DNA from: Halobacillus salinarum
GTDB lineage: Bacteria; Bacillota; Bacilli; Bacillales; Halobacillaceae
Length of the DNA: 64,000 bases
Reading direction: 5' to 3'
NCBI RefSeq assembly: GCF_022919095.1
Contig: NZ_CP095073.1
Location: 372,001 to 436,000, forward strand
Part shown: one piece after another, positions 10,362-20,024 of the stretch
Layout: every line of letters starts with the position of its first letter
Numbering within the stretch: position 1 is the first letter of the stretch
The notes under the pieces: generated by a model
Told to the model about the DNA's origin: nothing
The model's database searches: none
What the model saw: only the letters and a program-made list of their open reading frames with translations
Program-made: the position numbers and the translations under genes

Positions 10362-11722
10362 GTGAGTGATGTTTGGAATGACCGCACCCCGCCGCATAAT
10401 ATTGAAGCAGAACAGGCTGTCCTCGGGCGGTCTTTTTAGAGCCTGAATCCATGTCAACAGCAGCAGAAAACCTGCTCCCGGAAGATTTTTACCGGGCTAG
10501 TCACCAGCGGATTTTTGAAGTCATGCTTACTTTGTCAGACCGTGGTGAACCGATTGATCTCGTAACGGTAACCACTGCTCTATCCAACAACAAAGTTTTA
10601 GAGGAAGTCGGAGGCGTCTCTTATTTAACCGACGTAGCAAACTCCGTGCCTACCGCAGCAAACATTGGCTATTACACAAGAATTGTTAGTGAAAAAGCAA
10701 CGCTGCGCGGACTGATCCGTACCGCCACCAATATCGTGACGAGCGGCTATGCGGAAGAGGAAAATATTGAGGATGTCCTGAATGCTGCCGAGAAGGAAAT
10801 TCTCGAAGTCTCACAGCGCAAAAATTCAAGCGCCTTTAAAAATATTAAAGATGTGCTGATCGACGTTTATGATAACATCGAACAGCTCCACAATAACGAT
10901 GGGAACGTCACGGGTATTCCGACCGGTTACCGGGATCTCGATACTATCACTTCCGGTTTCCAGCGGAATGATTTAATCATTATTGCTGCCCGTCCGTCTA
11001 TGGGTAAGACCGCGTTTGCGTTAAATATCGCCCAGAACGTCGCTGTCCACACCGATGAAAACGTCGCAATCTTCAGCCTGGAGATGGGGGCGGACCAGCT
11101 CGTATCGAGGATGCTGTGTGCGGAAGGGAATATCGATGCCCAGCGGCTCCGGACCGGACATATGGAGGCTGAAGACTGGAATAAGCTGACGATGGCGATG
11201 GGGAGTCTTTCCAATGCCGGGATTTATATCGACGATACGCCCGGGATCCGCGTTAGTGAAATCAGGTCGAAATGCCGTCGTTTGAAACAGGAGCACGGGC
11301 TTGGCATGATTTTAATCGACTACCTGCAGCTCATTCAAGGAAGCGCCAATTCGAAAGAGAACAGGCAGCAGGAAGTATCGGAAATTTCCCGTTCCTTAAA
11401 AGGGCTTGCCCGTGAGCTGAATGTGCCGTTAATCGCACTATCCCAGCTTTCCCGTGGAGTAGAATCCAGGCAGGATAAACGCCCGATGATGTCTGACCTT
11501 CGTGAATCGGGCTCGATTGAACAGGATGCGGATATTGTTGGCTTCCTGTACCGGGACGATTACTACGACCAGGAATCGGAGAACCAGAACATTATTGAAA
11601 TTATTATTTCCAAGCAGCGTAATGGTCCGGTTGGGAACGTGGAGCTTGCTTTTGTGAAGGAATACAACAAGTTCGTTGATTTGGATCATCGGTATAGCGA
11701 TGCTGATATTCCACCGGCATAG
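10362..11722 (+). CDS. dnaC: replicative DNA helicase DnaC (DnaB family), apparent -1 frameshift
   Basis: This is the hexameric helicase that unwinds DNA at the fork (DnaB of E. coli, DnaC of B. subtilis). Translation from the GTG at 10362 (RBS AGGAGGAGG) gives VSDVWNDRTPPHNIEAEQAVLG and then hits a stop at 10437. Adding one G to the GGG at 10425-10427 restores LGAVFLEPESMSTAAENL and continues in the frame that ends at 11722, a 454-residue protein of normal length. Walker A (ARPSMGKTAFALNIA) and the RecA-like core with LIDYLQLI and QLSRGVESR are intact. Because the gene is essential, a sequence error is more likely than a true mutation. It is the last gene of the yybS-gdpP-rplI unit. Confidence 0.93.
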
Positions 11723-11751
11723 ATCTTTTAAAACACACAGATTTTAATAAA

Positions 11752-11869
11752 GGGGGCAGGGAAACACTCGCTTTCCGCAGGCGACGGCGAGCCTCCTTGG
11801 TTTATTCGACCTGCGGGGTCTCGTCCGGTCTATCGTTCCTGCACGAGTCTCGCATTTTCCGACCCCCTT
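11752..11869. repeat. dispersed structured intergenic repeat, copy 2
   Basis: The block begins GGGGGCAGGGAAACACTCGC and ends with CCGACCCCCTTG, so its ends can pair. About 40 bases starting GGGAAACRCTCGCTTTCC match copy 3 at 54347 with only a few differences, and GAGTCTCG recurs in all three copies. It lies in the 354-base gap between dnaC and the convergent HAD gene. Confidence 0.7.
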
Positions 11870-11985
11870 GTACATTATTCCAACAAGGTCTACATCTAAC
11901 TATCAATAAAAAGTCAAGAGAATTACAGCTATCTTGTACCTATTTACTAGGCTTTTTAATAATTGAAATAAAGGTACCTATTAGA

Positions 11986-12023
11986 AGACGCCCGGATGTG
12001 AGTCCGGGCGTCTATTTATATTC
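11986..12023 (+). terminator. terminator after dnaC
   Basis: An 11-base-pair stem AGACGCCCGGA/TCCGGGCGTCT with a six-base loop is followed by ATTTATATT. It lies between convergent dnaC and the HAD-phosphatase gene and may act both ways. Confidence 0.75.
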
Positions 12024-12076
12024 ATCACGATTTGTAACGCCTCTGTAGCGAGTTACGCCAAATGCGTGGATGAAAT

Positions 12077-12934
12077 TTAGTCAAGCCACTGGTAAATGAA
12101 TTCGGCCACTCCGTGTTCGTCGTTCGATTTCGTTAGGAAATCGGCTGCATTTTTTACATCGGGATGGGCGTTGGCCATAGCGGCGGTATGGCTGGCCGTT
12201 TCAATCATCGACAGATCGTTTGGGCTGTCGCCAATCGCGGCCGTATCGCCCAGCGATATGCCGAGCTCCCGGGCGAGTTTTTCCAAGGCAATGCCTTTAG
12301 ACGCATCCCCGTGTTCAAATTCAAAATTGTGCTCGGCGGATGTGACGAGTGTTAAGTCCGGATAATGTCTGAACTTCTCCTGGTCTTTTTCGAGTTTCTC
12401 TTTTTCAAAAGAAAAAGCAAGGATGTTGTACATCGGCACATCGGCCTCAAGGATTTCTTCATAGCTGTTCACATGAGAAAAACCAGTCTGGCTGAACTGC
12501 CGTTCCATGGCCTGTTTCAAGCGATCCCTGTCCTCTTCCGGGTTAGCACTCAATACCCGGTCAAGCTCAACCTCTAACAGCTCTCTCCCGTTGAGCGGGG
12601 TGTAAATGGCTGTGTCACTGAAAACTTCGTAGTAGTACTGTTTTTTTGATAAGAAGGCAAGGATGTCTTCTGCATCCTTGCGTTGAATCGGGACGTCAGC
12701 AAACCGGCTCCCGTCCGGTTTGTGGATCGTCGCTCCGTTGGCACCGATCACCCACGTACGTACACCGGTGCCTTCAAACACCTGCCGGACATCGAATTCT
12801 GCTCTACCTGTCGCGATGACGATTTCAATGCCTTGCTGCTGTGCTGCCTTAATCGCTTTTATATTTTCCTCGCCTAGCTCATGGCGGCTGTTTAACAAAG
12901 TTCCATCTAGATCGATCGTCATTAATTTCATCAT
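12077..12934 (-). CDS. Cof-type HAD-IIB sugar-phosphate phosphatase
   Basis: The 285-residue protein is a Cof/YidA-like HAD phosphatase. Motif I is IDLDGTLLNS at the N terminus with the nucleophile and acid/base aspartates, motif II is the ATGR segment, motif III is near KGIALEKLA, and motif IV is GDSPNDLSMI. These cytosolic enzymes usually dephosphorylate sugar phosphates, PLP or FMN; the substrate here is unknown. Its start overlaps the end of the DeoR-type regulator gene by four bases, so both are translated from one message and the regulator's effector may be a phosphosugar on which this enzyme acts. Confidence 0.92.
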   Translation of the reverse strand: MMKLMTIDLDGTLLNSRHELGEENIKAIKAAQQQGIEIVIATGRAEFDVRQVFEGTGVRTWVIGANGATIHKPDGSRFADVPIQRKDAEDILAFLSKKQYYYEVFSDTAIYTPLNGRELLEVELDRVLSANPEEDRDRLKQAMERQFSQTGFSHVNSYEEILEADVPMYNILAFSFEKEKLEKDQEKFRHYPDLTLVTSAEHNFEFEHGDASKGIALEKLARELGISLGDTAAIGDSPNDLSMIETASHTAAMANAHPDVKNAADFLTKSNDEHGVAEFIYQWLD

Positions 12935-13710
12935 TTTCCCTCTTCCTCCGTCACAAGTAATTCTACATTTTGTTCTTTTAACGCCTGCTGAAAAGCGGCT
13001 GTCGGGATGCGGTCAGTAATTAACAGGTCGACATCTTTCAGTTCAGCATATTGGAAGTATTCCGTCACCCCGATTTTCGTATGGTCTGCTAAAACGATCA
13101 CTTGTTTCGCCTGCTGAATCATTTTTCGTTTGACCATGCCATCTTCTTCGTGGGCAATCGTCAAGCCATGCTCCGAGATGCCGACGACGCCGACAAAGGC
13201 CTGATCGACGAAATAATGGGAGAGTTTGTCGACGACAGAGGTGCCGTACAAAAAGCGGTGTTCCTTGTGCAGGTGCCCTCCTAATAGCTCAATGTTGATA
13301 TCGGATTTATGGGAAAGTATTTCCGCCAGATTGATCGAATTGGTCATGACCGTGCAAGGGATTTCTTCCATTTGGTCCGCGCACGCCTGAACCGTTGTCG
13401 AAGCATCAAGGATGAGCGTATCGCCGTTTTTAATGAGAGAAGCCGCTTTTCGGCCGATTTGTCTTTTTTCAGCTGAAACGGTGTGGAGCCGGTGGCGGTA
13501 GTCCTTAATCTCTTTATGAGCGGCCGGAAGAATGGCCCCGCCGCGGGTCCGGACGATCGCTTTCTGCTCTTCAAGCTTCACGAGATCTCTGCGCGCCGTG
13601 TCCCTTGATACATCGAACTGCTCACATATGTCATCTACGGAGATCCGCTGGTGTTCTTTTAAATAATGAATGATTTCAATTAATCGTTCTTCCTGATACA
13701 TCTCCGACAC
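12931..13710 (-). CDS. DeoR/GlpR-family transcriptional regulator
   Basis: The 259-residue protein has an N-terminal winged helix (ERLIEIIHYLKEHQRISVDDICEQFDVSRDTARRDL, about 7-45) of the DeoR type and a C-terminal sugar-phosphate isomerase-like sensor domain (about 75-250) including DGTLILDASTTVQ-like phosphate-binding residues. Such proteins usually repress sugar-metabolism genes until a phosphosugar binds. It is first in a two-gene unit with the HAD phosphatase. Two nearly identical 14-base direct repeats flank its predicted promoter, suggesting autoregulation. Confidence 0.93.
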   Translation of the reverse strand: MSEMYQEERLIEIIHYLKEHQRISVDDICEQFDVSRDTARRDLVKLEEQKAIVRTRGGAILPAAHKEIKDYRHRLHTVSAEKRQIGRKAASLIKNGDTLILDASTTVQACADQMEEIPCTVMTNSINLAEILSHKSDINIELLGGHLHKEHRFLYGTSVVDKLSHYFVDQAFVGVVGISEHGLTIAHEEDGMVKRKMIQQAKQVIVLADHTKIGVTEYFQYAELKDVDLLITDRIPTAAFQQALKEQNVELLVTEEEGK

Positions 13711-13721
13711 TCCATCTCTTT

Positions 13722-13776
13722 TTAAGTCATCATAAGTCTAATTTAAGTAAAAATCAAGTATTTTAAGTAATCATAA
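13722..13776 (-). promoter_or_regulatory. promoter and putative DeoR-type operators
   Basis: On the minus strand TTGATT (13752-13757) and TATGAT (13729-13734) are spaced by 17 bases. TTATGATGACTTAA (13722-13735) covers the -10 and TTATGATTACTTAA (13763-13776) lies upstream of the -35. They differ at one of 14 positions and are offset by 41 bases, about four helical turns, as expected for cooperative binding. Confidence 0.65.
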
Positions 13777-13804
13777 GCAAAATCGAAATTGCGAAATTTG
13801 TTCA

Positions 13805-13847
13805 TTTGCGAACAATAGAATTGAAATATATTGTAATGTTCGGATAT
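13805..13847 (+). promoter_or_regulatory. putative PurR PurBox pair upstream of purA
   Basis: CGAACAAT (13809-13816) and inverted ATGTTCGG (13836-13843) place the two conserved CGAA cores 26 bases apart, which matches the two-PurBox spacing known for B. subtilis PurR operators. They lie directly upstream of the purA promoter, so PRPP-responsive repression of purA is inferred. Confidence 0.65.
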
Positions 13848-13851
13848 TGCA

Positions 13852-13880
13852 TTGACGTAAAGAAGGAAGATTGGTAAACT
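13852..13880 (+). promoter_or_regulatory. sigma-A promoter of purA
   Basis: TTGACG (13852-13857) and TAAACT (13875-13880) are separated by 17 bases, about 46 bases upstream of the purA start. Confidence 0.65.
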
Positions 13881-13926
13881 GACCATGGAAATTATTTAAA
13901 AAGCAAATTTTTGGCGGAGGTGCCAT

Positions 13927-15215
<1,289 letters not shown>

Positions 15216-15232
15216 AAGTTTTTTAGAAAAGG

Positions 15233-15264
15233 CACGCCTTTCCTTTTTAGGATAGGCGTGTTTT
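15233..15264 (+). terminator. terminator after purA
   Basis: CACGCCT and AGGCGTG form a seven-base-pair stem followed by TTTTGTTT. Confidence 0.7.
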
Positions 15265-15300
15265 GTTTATGATAGAGGAGAAGGAAAAGGAGGAGTTCGG

Positions 15301-15843
15301 ATGAAACGAATTTGTGTATTTGCAGGATCCAGTGCCGGCAATCACCCCGCTTTTGCGAGAGAAACGAAAGCGCTTGGCGAGGCGTTTGCCCGCAATCAGA
15401 TCGAGCTCGTTTACGGCGGAGCCAAAAGCGGTCTCATGGGGGTGCTGGCTGATTCCATACTTGCTCATCAAGGAAAAGTAACCGGCATCATGCCGACCCG
15501 GCTGTTTGAAAAAGAAATCGTTCACCGTGGGGTGACAGAATTGATCGAAGTCGATTCCATGCATGAACGAAAAGCGAAAATGAGCGAAATGGCTGATGCC
15601 TATATTGCCCTTCCCGGCGGGTTCGGCACATTTGAAGAGCTGTTTGAAACCGTCAGCTGGGCTCAAATCGGCATTCATCAAAAGCCACTCGCTCTCTTTA
15701 ATATTGAAGATTACTATACTCCGCTGCTTGAATTAATCAATCATGCCATAGAGGCAGGCTTTGTCCCTGAATCCAACCGGTCGCTGATTAAAGAAGCCAA
15801 GGATCCGGACCGGCTGCTCAGTGAGCTTGTGAAGCTGGGATAA
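15301..15843 (+). CDS. LOG family protein (nucleoside-monophosphate phosphoribohydrolase type)
   Basis: The 180-residue protein has a Rossmann-like fold with the LOG signature PGGFGTFEELFE at about 100-112 and the N-terminal VFAGSSAGNHPAF. Plant and bacterial LOG enzymes cleave the N-glycosidic bond of cytokinin or AMP-type 5'-monophosphates to release the base and ribose 5-phosphate. The closest B. subtilis type is YvdD by length and motifs. It stands alone behind the purA terminator with ribosome site GGAGG, and its physiological substrate is unknown; nucleotide salvage is plausible. Confidence 0.9.
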   Translation: MKRICVFAGSSAGNHPAFARETKALGEAFARNQIELVYGGAKSGLMGVLADSILAHQGKVTGIMPTRLFEKEIVHRGVTELIEVDSMHERKAKMSEMADAYIALPGGFGTFEELFETVSWAQIGIHQKPLALFNIEDYYTPLLELINHAIEAGFVPESNRSLIKEAKDPDRLLSELVKLG

Positions 15844-15866
15844 CCTTCGTTTCTATGAAAAATCTA

Positions 15867-15895
15867 TTGCACCTGCCTTAGCCGTGTGGTATTAT
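15867..15895 (+). promoter_or_regulatory. promoter of tRNA-Asp
   Basis: TTGCAC (15867-15872) and TATTAT (15890-15895) are spaced by 17 bases and lie 31 bases before the tRNA. Confidence 0.65.
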
Positions 15896-15926
15896 AGTTA
15901 TCGTTGCGGTAAGAAGCAGCGGTAAT

Positions 15927-16003
15927 GGTCCGGTAGTTCAGTTGGTTAGAATGCCTGCCTGTCACGCAGGAGGTCGCGGGTTCGAGTCCCGTCCGGACCG
16001 CCA
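15927..16003 (+). tRNA. tRNA-Asp (GTC)
   Basis: The complete cloverleaf has the seven-base acceptor pair GGTCCGG/CCGGACC, D arm, anticodon loop CTGTCAC with GTC, TTCGAGTCC T loop and an encoded CCA at 16001-16003. Confidence 0.97.
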
Positions 16004-16118
16004 TTTTATTTTTTTGAGATGGCAACACTTTGCAACGAGACGAGCACAGAACATCTTTGAATCAACTTCGAAACTGTATAATGAGCGAGAAACATTTATG
16101 AACTAAATACTTGAGCAT

Positions 16119-16191
<73 letters not shown>

Positions 16192-16197
16192 CTGAAT

Positions 16198-16235
16198 AAA
16201 GCCCCTGTACAAAACGGTACAGGGGCTTTTGTTAT
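16198..16235. terminator. bidirectional terminator between tRNA-Phe and ada
   Basis: AAGCCCCTGTAC and its complement form a stem with a six-base loop and T-rich tails on both strands, serving the tRNA genes and the convergent ada gene. Confidence 0.8.
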
Positions 16236-16253
16236 GGAAAAAAAGACGCTGTT

Positions 16254-17324
16254 TCACGGTCTGTGAAAAGCGTCCAGGCTGTATTGCTGTTCATGGCGGA
16301 GCAGCCATTTTTTCCTCGTTAATCCGCCGCCGTATCCGCCTAGTTCACCGTTTGCGTTGATGACGCGGTGGCACGGAATGACAATGGCGAGCTGGTTGGC
16401 GCCATTGGCGTTGGCGGCAGCGCGGTAAGCCGTTGGTTTGCCGATTGCTTCTGCGAGCTCGGAATAAGATTTCGTCGCGCCGGGCGGGATCGCCTGCAGC
16501 TCTTTCCACACGCGTTGTTGAAACGGCGAACCGAGCAATTGAAGCGGTGTTTGAAACGTTAAAGTCTTTCCATTAAAATAGGCGGCTAATTCTTTTTCAA
16601 TCGATCGTAACACGGGGGTCGTGCCCGGGACGATGGCTGCTTTCATCTTTTGCCGGAGGCGTTCCACTTCCCGTTCGAGTCCCCTGCGGTCGACAAACTC
16701 AAGCAAATAAAGCGCGTCTTCATCTCCGCAGGCCACCATCGGTCCAAGTGGAGTGTCGAGCCAGTCAGCCTTCAAAACTTTACGAGCTCCGGCAGATGCC
16801 GGCGGCAGGCCCATAATCGTTGAGAAAGCGTCTCTAAAGCCGCTGCTTGATTCATAACCGGTCGCCAGCTGAGCATCAATCACTGATTCGCCTTCCCGTA
16901 TGTGTTTCATAGCAAGTCCCATCCTTCTTGCCCGTGCATATTCAACAAACGTCATGCCGAACCGCTTCTTAAACTGGCGCCGGGCTGTCGAAGCATCGAT
17001 GGATAATGCCTGAAAGTCCTTATCCTTCCAACGCTTTTCCGGTTCTTCTTCAACGGCCTGTACCAGCTTTTGCACGATTTCGGAGACTTCATTGGGGGAA
17101 GATAAGGGGCGGCAGCGTTTACACGGGCGGAAGGAGGCGAGGAGTGCTTCCTGAGCGGTGCTGAAAAACTCGCAGTTTTCAAATTTCGGCTTTCGCGCCG
17201 GGCACGTCGGCCGGCAGAAGACGCCCGTCGTTTTTACTCCGACAAAAAAGACCCCTTCATATTCGGAATTTCTATCGAGTAAAGCTTGATAGTATTCATT
17301 GGCATTGCTCGTGACATCGATCAT
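16254..17324 (-). CDS. ada: fused Ada transcription activator / O6-methylguanine-DNA methyltransferase
   Basis: The 356-residue protein repairs alkylated DNA and senses the damage. Domain order is the Ada zinc domain with four zinc cysteines Cys37, Cys41, Cys68 and Cys71 (GVFCRPTC and RPCKRC), an AraC-type helix-turn-helix region (about 90-180), and a methyltransferase domain (about 190-345) with the acceptor cysteine in IPCHRVINANGELGGYGGG. Length equals E. coli Ada (354). B. subtilis instead splits these functions into AdaA and AdaB, so the fusion is a distinguishing trait. Irreversible methyl transfer to the zinc-site cysteine is expected to switch on transcription. It is monocistronic, convergent with the tRNA genes. 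Confidence 0.94.
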   Translation of the reverse strand: MIDVTSNANEYYQALLDRNSEYEGVFFVGVKTTGVFCRPTCPARKPKFENCEFFSTAQEALLASFRPCKRCRPLSSPNEVSEIVQKLVQAVEEEPEKRWKDKDFQALSIDASTARRQFKKRFGMTFVEYARARRMGLAMKHIREGESVIDAQLATGYESSSGFRDAFSTIMGLPPASAGARKVLKADWLDTPLGPMVACGDEDALYLLEFVDRRGLEREVERLRQKMKAAIVPGTTPVLRSIEKELAAYFNGKTLTFQTPLQLLGSPFQQRVWKELQAIPPGATKSYSELAEAIGKPTAYRAAANANGANQLAIVIPCHRVINANGELGGYGGGLTRKKWLLRHEQQYSLDAFHRP

Positions 17325-17364
17325 TCTGAATCCTCCCTTGGCCTTTCCTCCATTATAACGTCTA

Positions 17365-17392
17365 CTTAAAAGCCTGCCGCCGATTTTCAGGC
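17365..17392 (-). terminator. terminator of the MFS transporter gene
   Basis: On the minus strand GCCTG, an 11-base loop and CAGGC are followed by TTTTAAG, 20 bases after the MFS stop. The stem is short. Confidence 0.5.
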
Positions 17393-17411
17393 AGTGATTT
17401 TTTCAGCTGTT

Positions 17412-18596
17412 TTATTTCAGCTTTTTATAAACAGGGAGAAAAAACAGGACGCCGATAAACACGATACTCGTAAAGAGGACGCCGAGCCACTGGAACGATT
17501 CCCACAGCTTCCCGATCGCGGTGCTCCCGATGGCCACTCCGATATAGTAGCTGATTAAATAAAATCCGGAAGCGCCGCTCCGGTGGTGGTCCGCTGTTTT
17601 GCTGACGAGCGCGGCAGCCATCGAGTGGGCGACAAAAAAGCCGCTGCACAACAAGGCAAGCCCGAGCACGATGAAAAACACCGGAGGCACAGCCGTCAGC
17701 CATGCGCCGACGAGGAGAACAACGACGCCTGAGAGCATTACGGCAGGTAAGCCGTACCGGTTCGAGATCCTCCCGGCAAGCGGCGGTCCGAGCACCCCTA
17801 AGATATATGCGAGGTACGTAAAAGAAATCCACTTCAGCGGCCATTCATAAGGCGGTGCCTGCAAATAGAAGGGCAGATACGTCCAAATGGCCGTAAACAG
17901 GATCTGCAGGACGAGTCCCATCAAAAACAGCCCGAGCAGCCGGCGGTCGGTCAGATGAATCAGCATGCCTCTCAAGTCTTCACGGAGCGGCTTGTCTTCT
18001 TTTGTAAAAAAGCGTTCCTTAGGAAGCAGGAGGATAAAGAGCAGAGAGGCTGCCAGTCCGAAGCCTGCTAAAATGTAAATCGTTGCCTGCCACGACCAGA
18101 CGTCGGCTAAGTAACCGGCAATGACCCGTCCCCCCATACCGCCAAGGGCGTTGCTCGAAATATACAGCGTCATCGCGAGTCCTAAATCGTTCTGCGAAAT
18201 CTCCTCGCCTAAATAACCCATCGCAGCGGCAGGGATCCCGGCAAGAAAGAACCCTTGCAAGAGCCTGAGCAGCACCATCCAATGAAAAGACGGCACGAGC
18301 GGAAGAATGCACAGGATGACAACCGTTGCGATCAGGGAGATCCTCATCAAGCTGAGCCGCCCATAGCGGTCGGCCGCAAAGCCTAAAATGAACAGTCCAA
18401 CGACCATGGATACGACCGCTGCCGATACTAACAGACTGGACTGAGTGACCGATACATGAAATTCGTCGACAAAAAGCGGCAGCAGCGGCTGAAAAGCGTA
18501 CAACGTGGAAAAGGTTAATAAAGAGGCGAGCATAAAGGCGATCGTGACACGCCAGAATTCTGCTTGTTTCGGAGTATAGGGCTGACTCGGCTTCAT
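17412..18596 (-). CDS. MFS transporter, probable drug/metabolite exporter
   Basis: The 394-residue protein has about twelve hydrophobic helices and the MFS loop 2-3 signature GFAADRYGRLSLMR near residue 75. An N-terminal cytosolic stretch of about 15 residues precedes the first helix (VTIAFMLASLLTFSTLYAFQPLLPLF). It resembles the YybF/YgaY subgroup of inner-membrane exporters. Substrate is unknown; it stands alone between ada and the divergent desaturase gene, with its start served by GGAGGGA. Confidence 0.88.
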   Translation of the reverse strand: MKPSQPYTPKQAEFWRVTIAFMLASLLTFSTLYAFQPLLPLFVDEFHVSVTQSSLLVSAAVVSMVVGLFILGFAADRYGRLSLMRISLIATVVILCILPLVPSFHWMVLLRLLQGFFLAGIPAAAMGYLGEEISQNDLGLAMTLYISSNALGGMGGRVIAGYLADVWSWQATIYILAGFGLAASLLFILLLPKERFFTKEDKPLREDLRGMLIHLTDRRLLGLFLMGLVLQILFTAIWTYLPFYLQAPPYEWPLKWISFTYLAYILGVLGPPLAGRISNRYGLPAVMLSGVVVLLVGAWLTAVPPVFFIVLGLALLCSGFFVAHSMAAALVSKTADHHRSGASGFYLISYYIGVAIGSTAIGKLWESFQWLGVLFTSIVFIGVLFFLPVYKKLK

Positions 18597-18733
18597 GGTG
18601 CATTCCCTCCTTATCGAACGGACAATTTATGGTAAAGATACTATCACACTCTATTTTCCACACCTAAAAAAACGCTCTCTCATTCCAAAAAAAGGAAAAA
18701 ATTCATAGAACAGGAAAAAACGGCGTCCCACCC

Positions 18734-18770
18734 ATGACAAATATCATAGTCTATTCCTGACGTTTATGTC
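18734..18770 (+). promoter_or_regulatory. putative DesR-binding sites upstream of des
   Basis: Two inverted repeats lie upstream of the desaturase gene, ATGACAAATATCAT (18734-18747) and GACGTTTATGTC (18759-18770), with centres 24 bases apart. A -10-like TATAAA follows at 18797 but no recognisable -35 exists at the right distance, which fits an activator-dependent promoter. Assignment to DesR is inferred from the downstream genes. Confidence 0.45.
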
Positions 18771-18843
18771 TTACATCCGCTGAATCTGTTCCGTACTATA
18801 AAAGAGGAGATTCAAAAAACCCCTCCATGTAAGGAGTTAAACC

Positions 18844-19902
18844 ATGAGTAAACAAAAACAACAAGCATTGAAAAAAAGTGTATCCTCCTTTGCCTCGCCT
18901 GATACGAAAGCGGGAATCCGACAGCTCATCAACACCCTTATGCCCTTAATGCTGCTTTGGTTTCTAGCTTATCAAAGCTTGGCGGTTTCCATATGGCTGT
19001 CTCTCCCCTTCTCGATCATAGCCGGAGGGTTCATCGTTCGTCTGTTTATCATTTTTCACGATTGTACACACCAGTCCTTTTTTAAAAACAACAAAGCGAA
19101 CCGAATCGTCGGCACGCTGACAGGAATCTTAACGTTGTTTCCATTCGATAAATGGAAACGGGACCATTCGATTCACCACGCCACCAGCGGCAACCTGGAC
19201 AAGCGGGGGACGGGTGATATTTGGGTGATGACGGTTGAAGAATATCTCTCTGCTTCCTTGTGGACGCGTTTTTCCTACCGTTTTTACCGGAACCCTTTTG
19301 TCATGTTCGGCCTGGGGCCGCTTTATTTATTCTTGGTTACGAACCGTCTGAACCGGACAGGCGCCAAGAAAAAGGAACGAATCAACACGTACGTGACCAA
19401 CATCTCGATTGCAGCTCTGTACGCTTTTTTGATTTGGCTCGTTGGCTGGCAGGCGTTTCTGTTCATCCAAGTCCCGCTTTTATACGTGTCGGGCGTACTT
19501 GGAATCTGGCTTTTTTACGTCCAGCACCAATTCGAGGATTCTTATTTTGAAGATGAAAGCGAATGGGATTTTGTAAAAGCAGCCGTGGATGGCAGTTCGT
19601 ATTATAAGCTGCCGAAGCTTCTGCAATGGATCTCCGGAAGCATCGGCTTCCACCACGTGCACCACCTCAGTCCGCGCGTGCCGAATTATAAGCTCGAGGA
19701 AGCGCACAATAGCACGCCTCCTTTGCAAAAGGCAACGACGATCACGCTGCTCTCAAGCTTGCAGTCCATCCGCTTCCGGCTCTATGATACCGACAACAAG
19801 CGGTTTATCACCTTTAGTGAAGTGAAGCCGCTGCTTTACCAAAGAAAGCAGAAGAAACGAGTTCCGAAGAAAACGAATCAGCCTAGTTTTCAAGAAAAAT
19901 AA
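18844..19902 (+). CDS. des: membrane acyl-lipid fatty acid desaturase
   Basis: The 352-residue integral membrane enzyme inserts a double bond into acyl chains of membrane lipids to restore fluidity in the cold. All three histidine boxes of the di-iron site are visible: HDCTHQSFF (about 78), HSIHHATSG (about 115) and HHVHHLSPR (about 270). Four or so membrane helices fall at about 30-75 and 175-225. Length and motifs match B. subtilis Des (delta-5 desaturase). Downstream desKR genes encode the matching thermosensor pair, but a terminator lies between them. Confidence 0.94.
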   Translation: MSKQKQQALKKSVSSFASPDTKAGIRQLINTLMPLMLLWFLAYQSLAVSIWLSLPFSIIAGGFIVRLFIIFHDCTHQSFFKNNKANRIVGTLTGILTLFPFDKWKRDHSIHHATSGNLDKRGTGDIWVMTVEEYLSASLWTRFSYRFYRNPFVMFGLGPLYLFLVTNRLNRTGAKKKERINTYVTNISIAALYAFLIWLVGWQAFLFIQVPLLYVSGVLGIWLFYVQHQFEDSYFEDESEWDFVKAAVDGSSYYKLPKLLQWISGSIGFHHVHHLSPRVPNYKLEEAHNSTPPLQKATTITLLSSLQSIRFRLYDTDNKRFITFSEVKPLLYQRKQKKRVPKKTNQPSFQEK

Positions 19903-19910
19903 TCCGAAAG

Positions 19911-19947
19911 AACTCATTCAAGCCTTATTTGAATGAGTTTTTTCTTA
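19911..19947 (+). terminator. terminator between des and desK
   Basis: AACTCATTCAA and TTGAATGAGTT pair around a short loop and run into TTTTTCTT, separating the highly inducible des message from the sensor genes. Confidence 0.8.
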
Positions 19948-20024
19948 TCTGGAAAAAATGATTGTGGCACATTCCACTTAAATCGTTTATGGTGGATGGA
20001 GAACATCAGGACAAGGAGGCAGCT

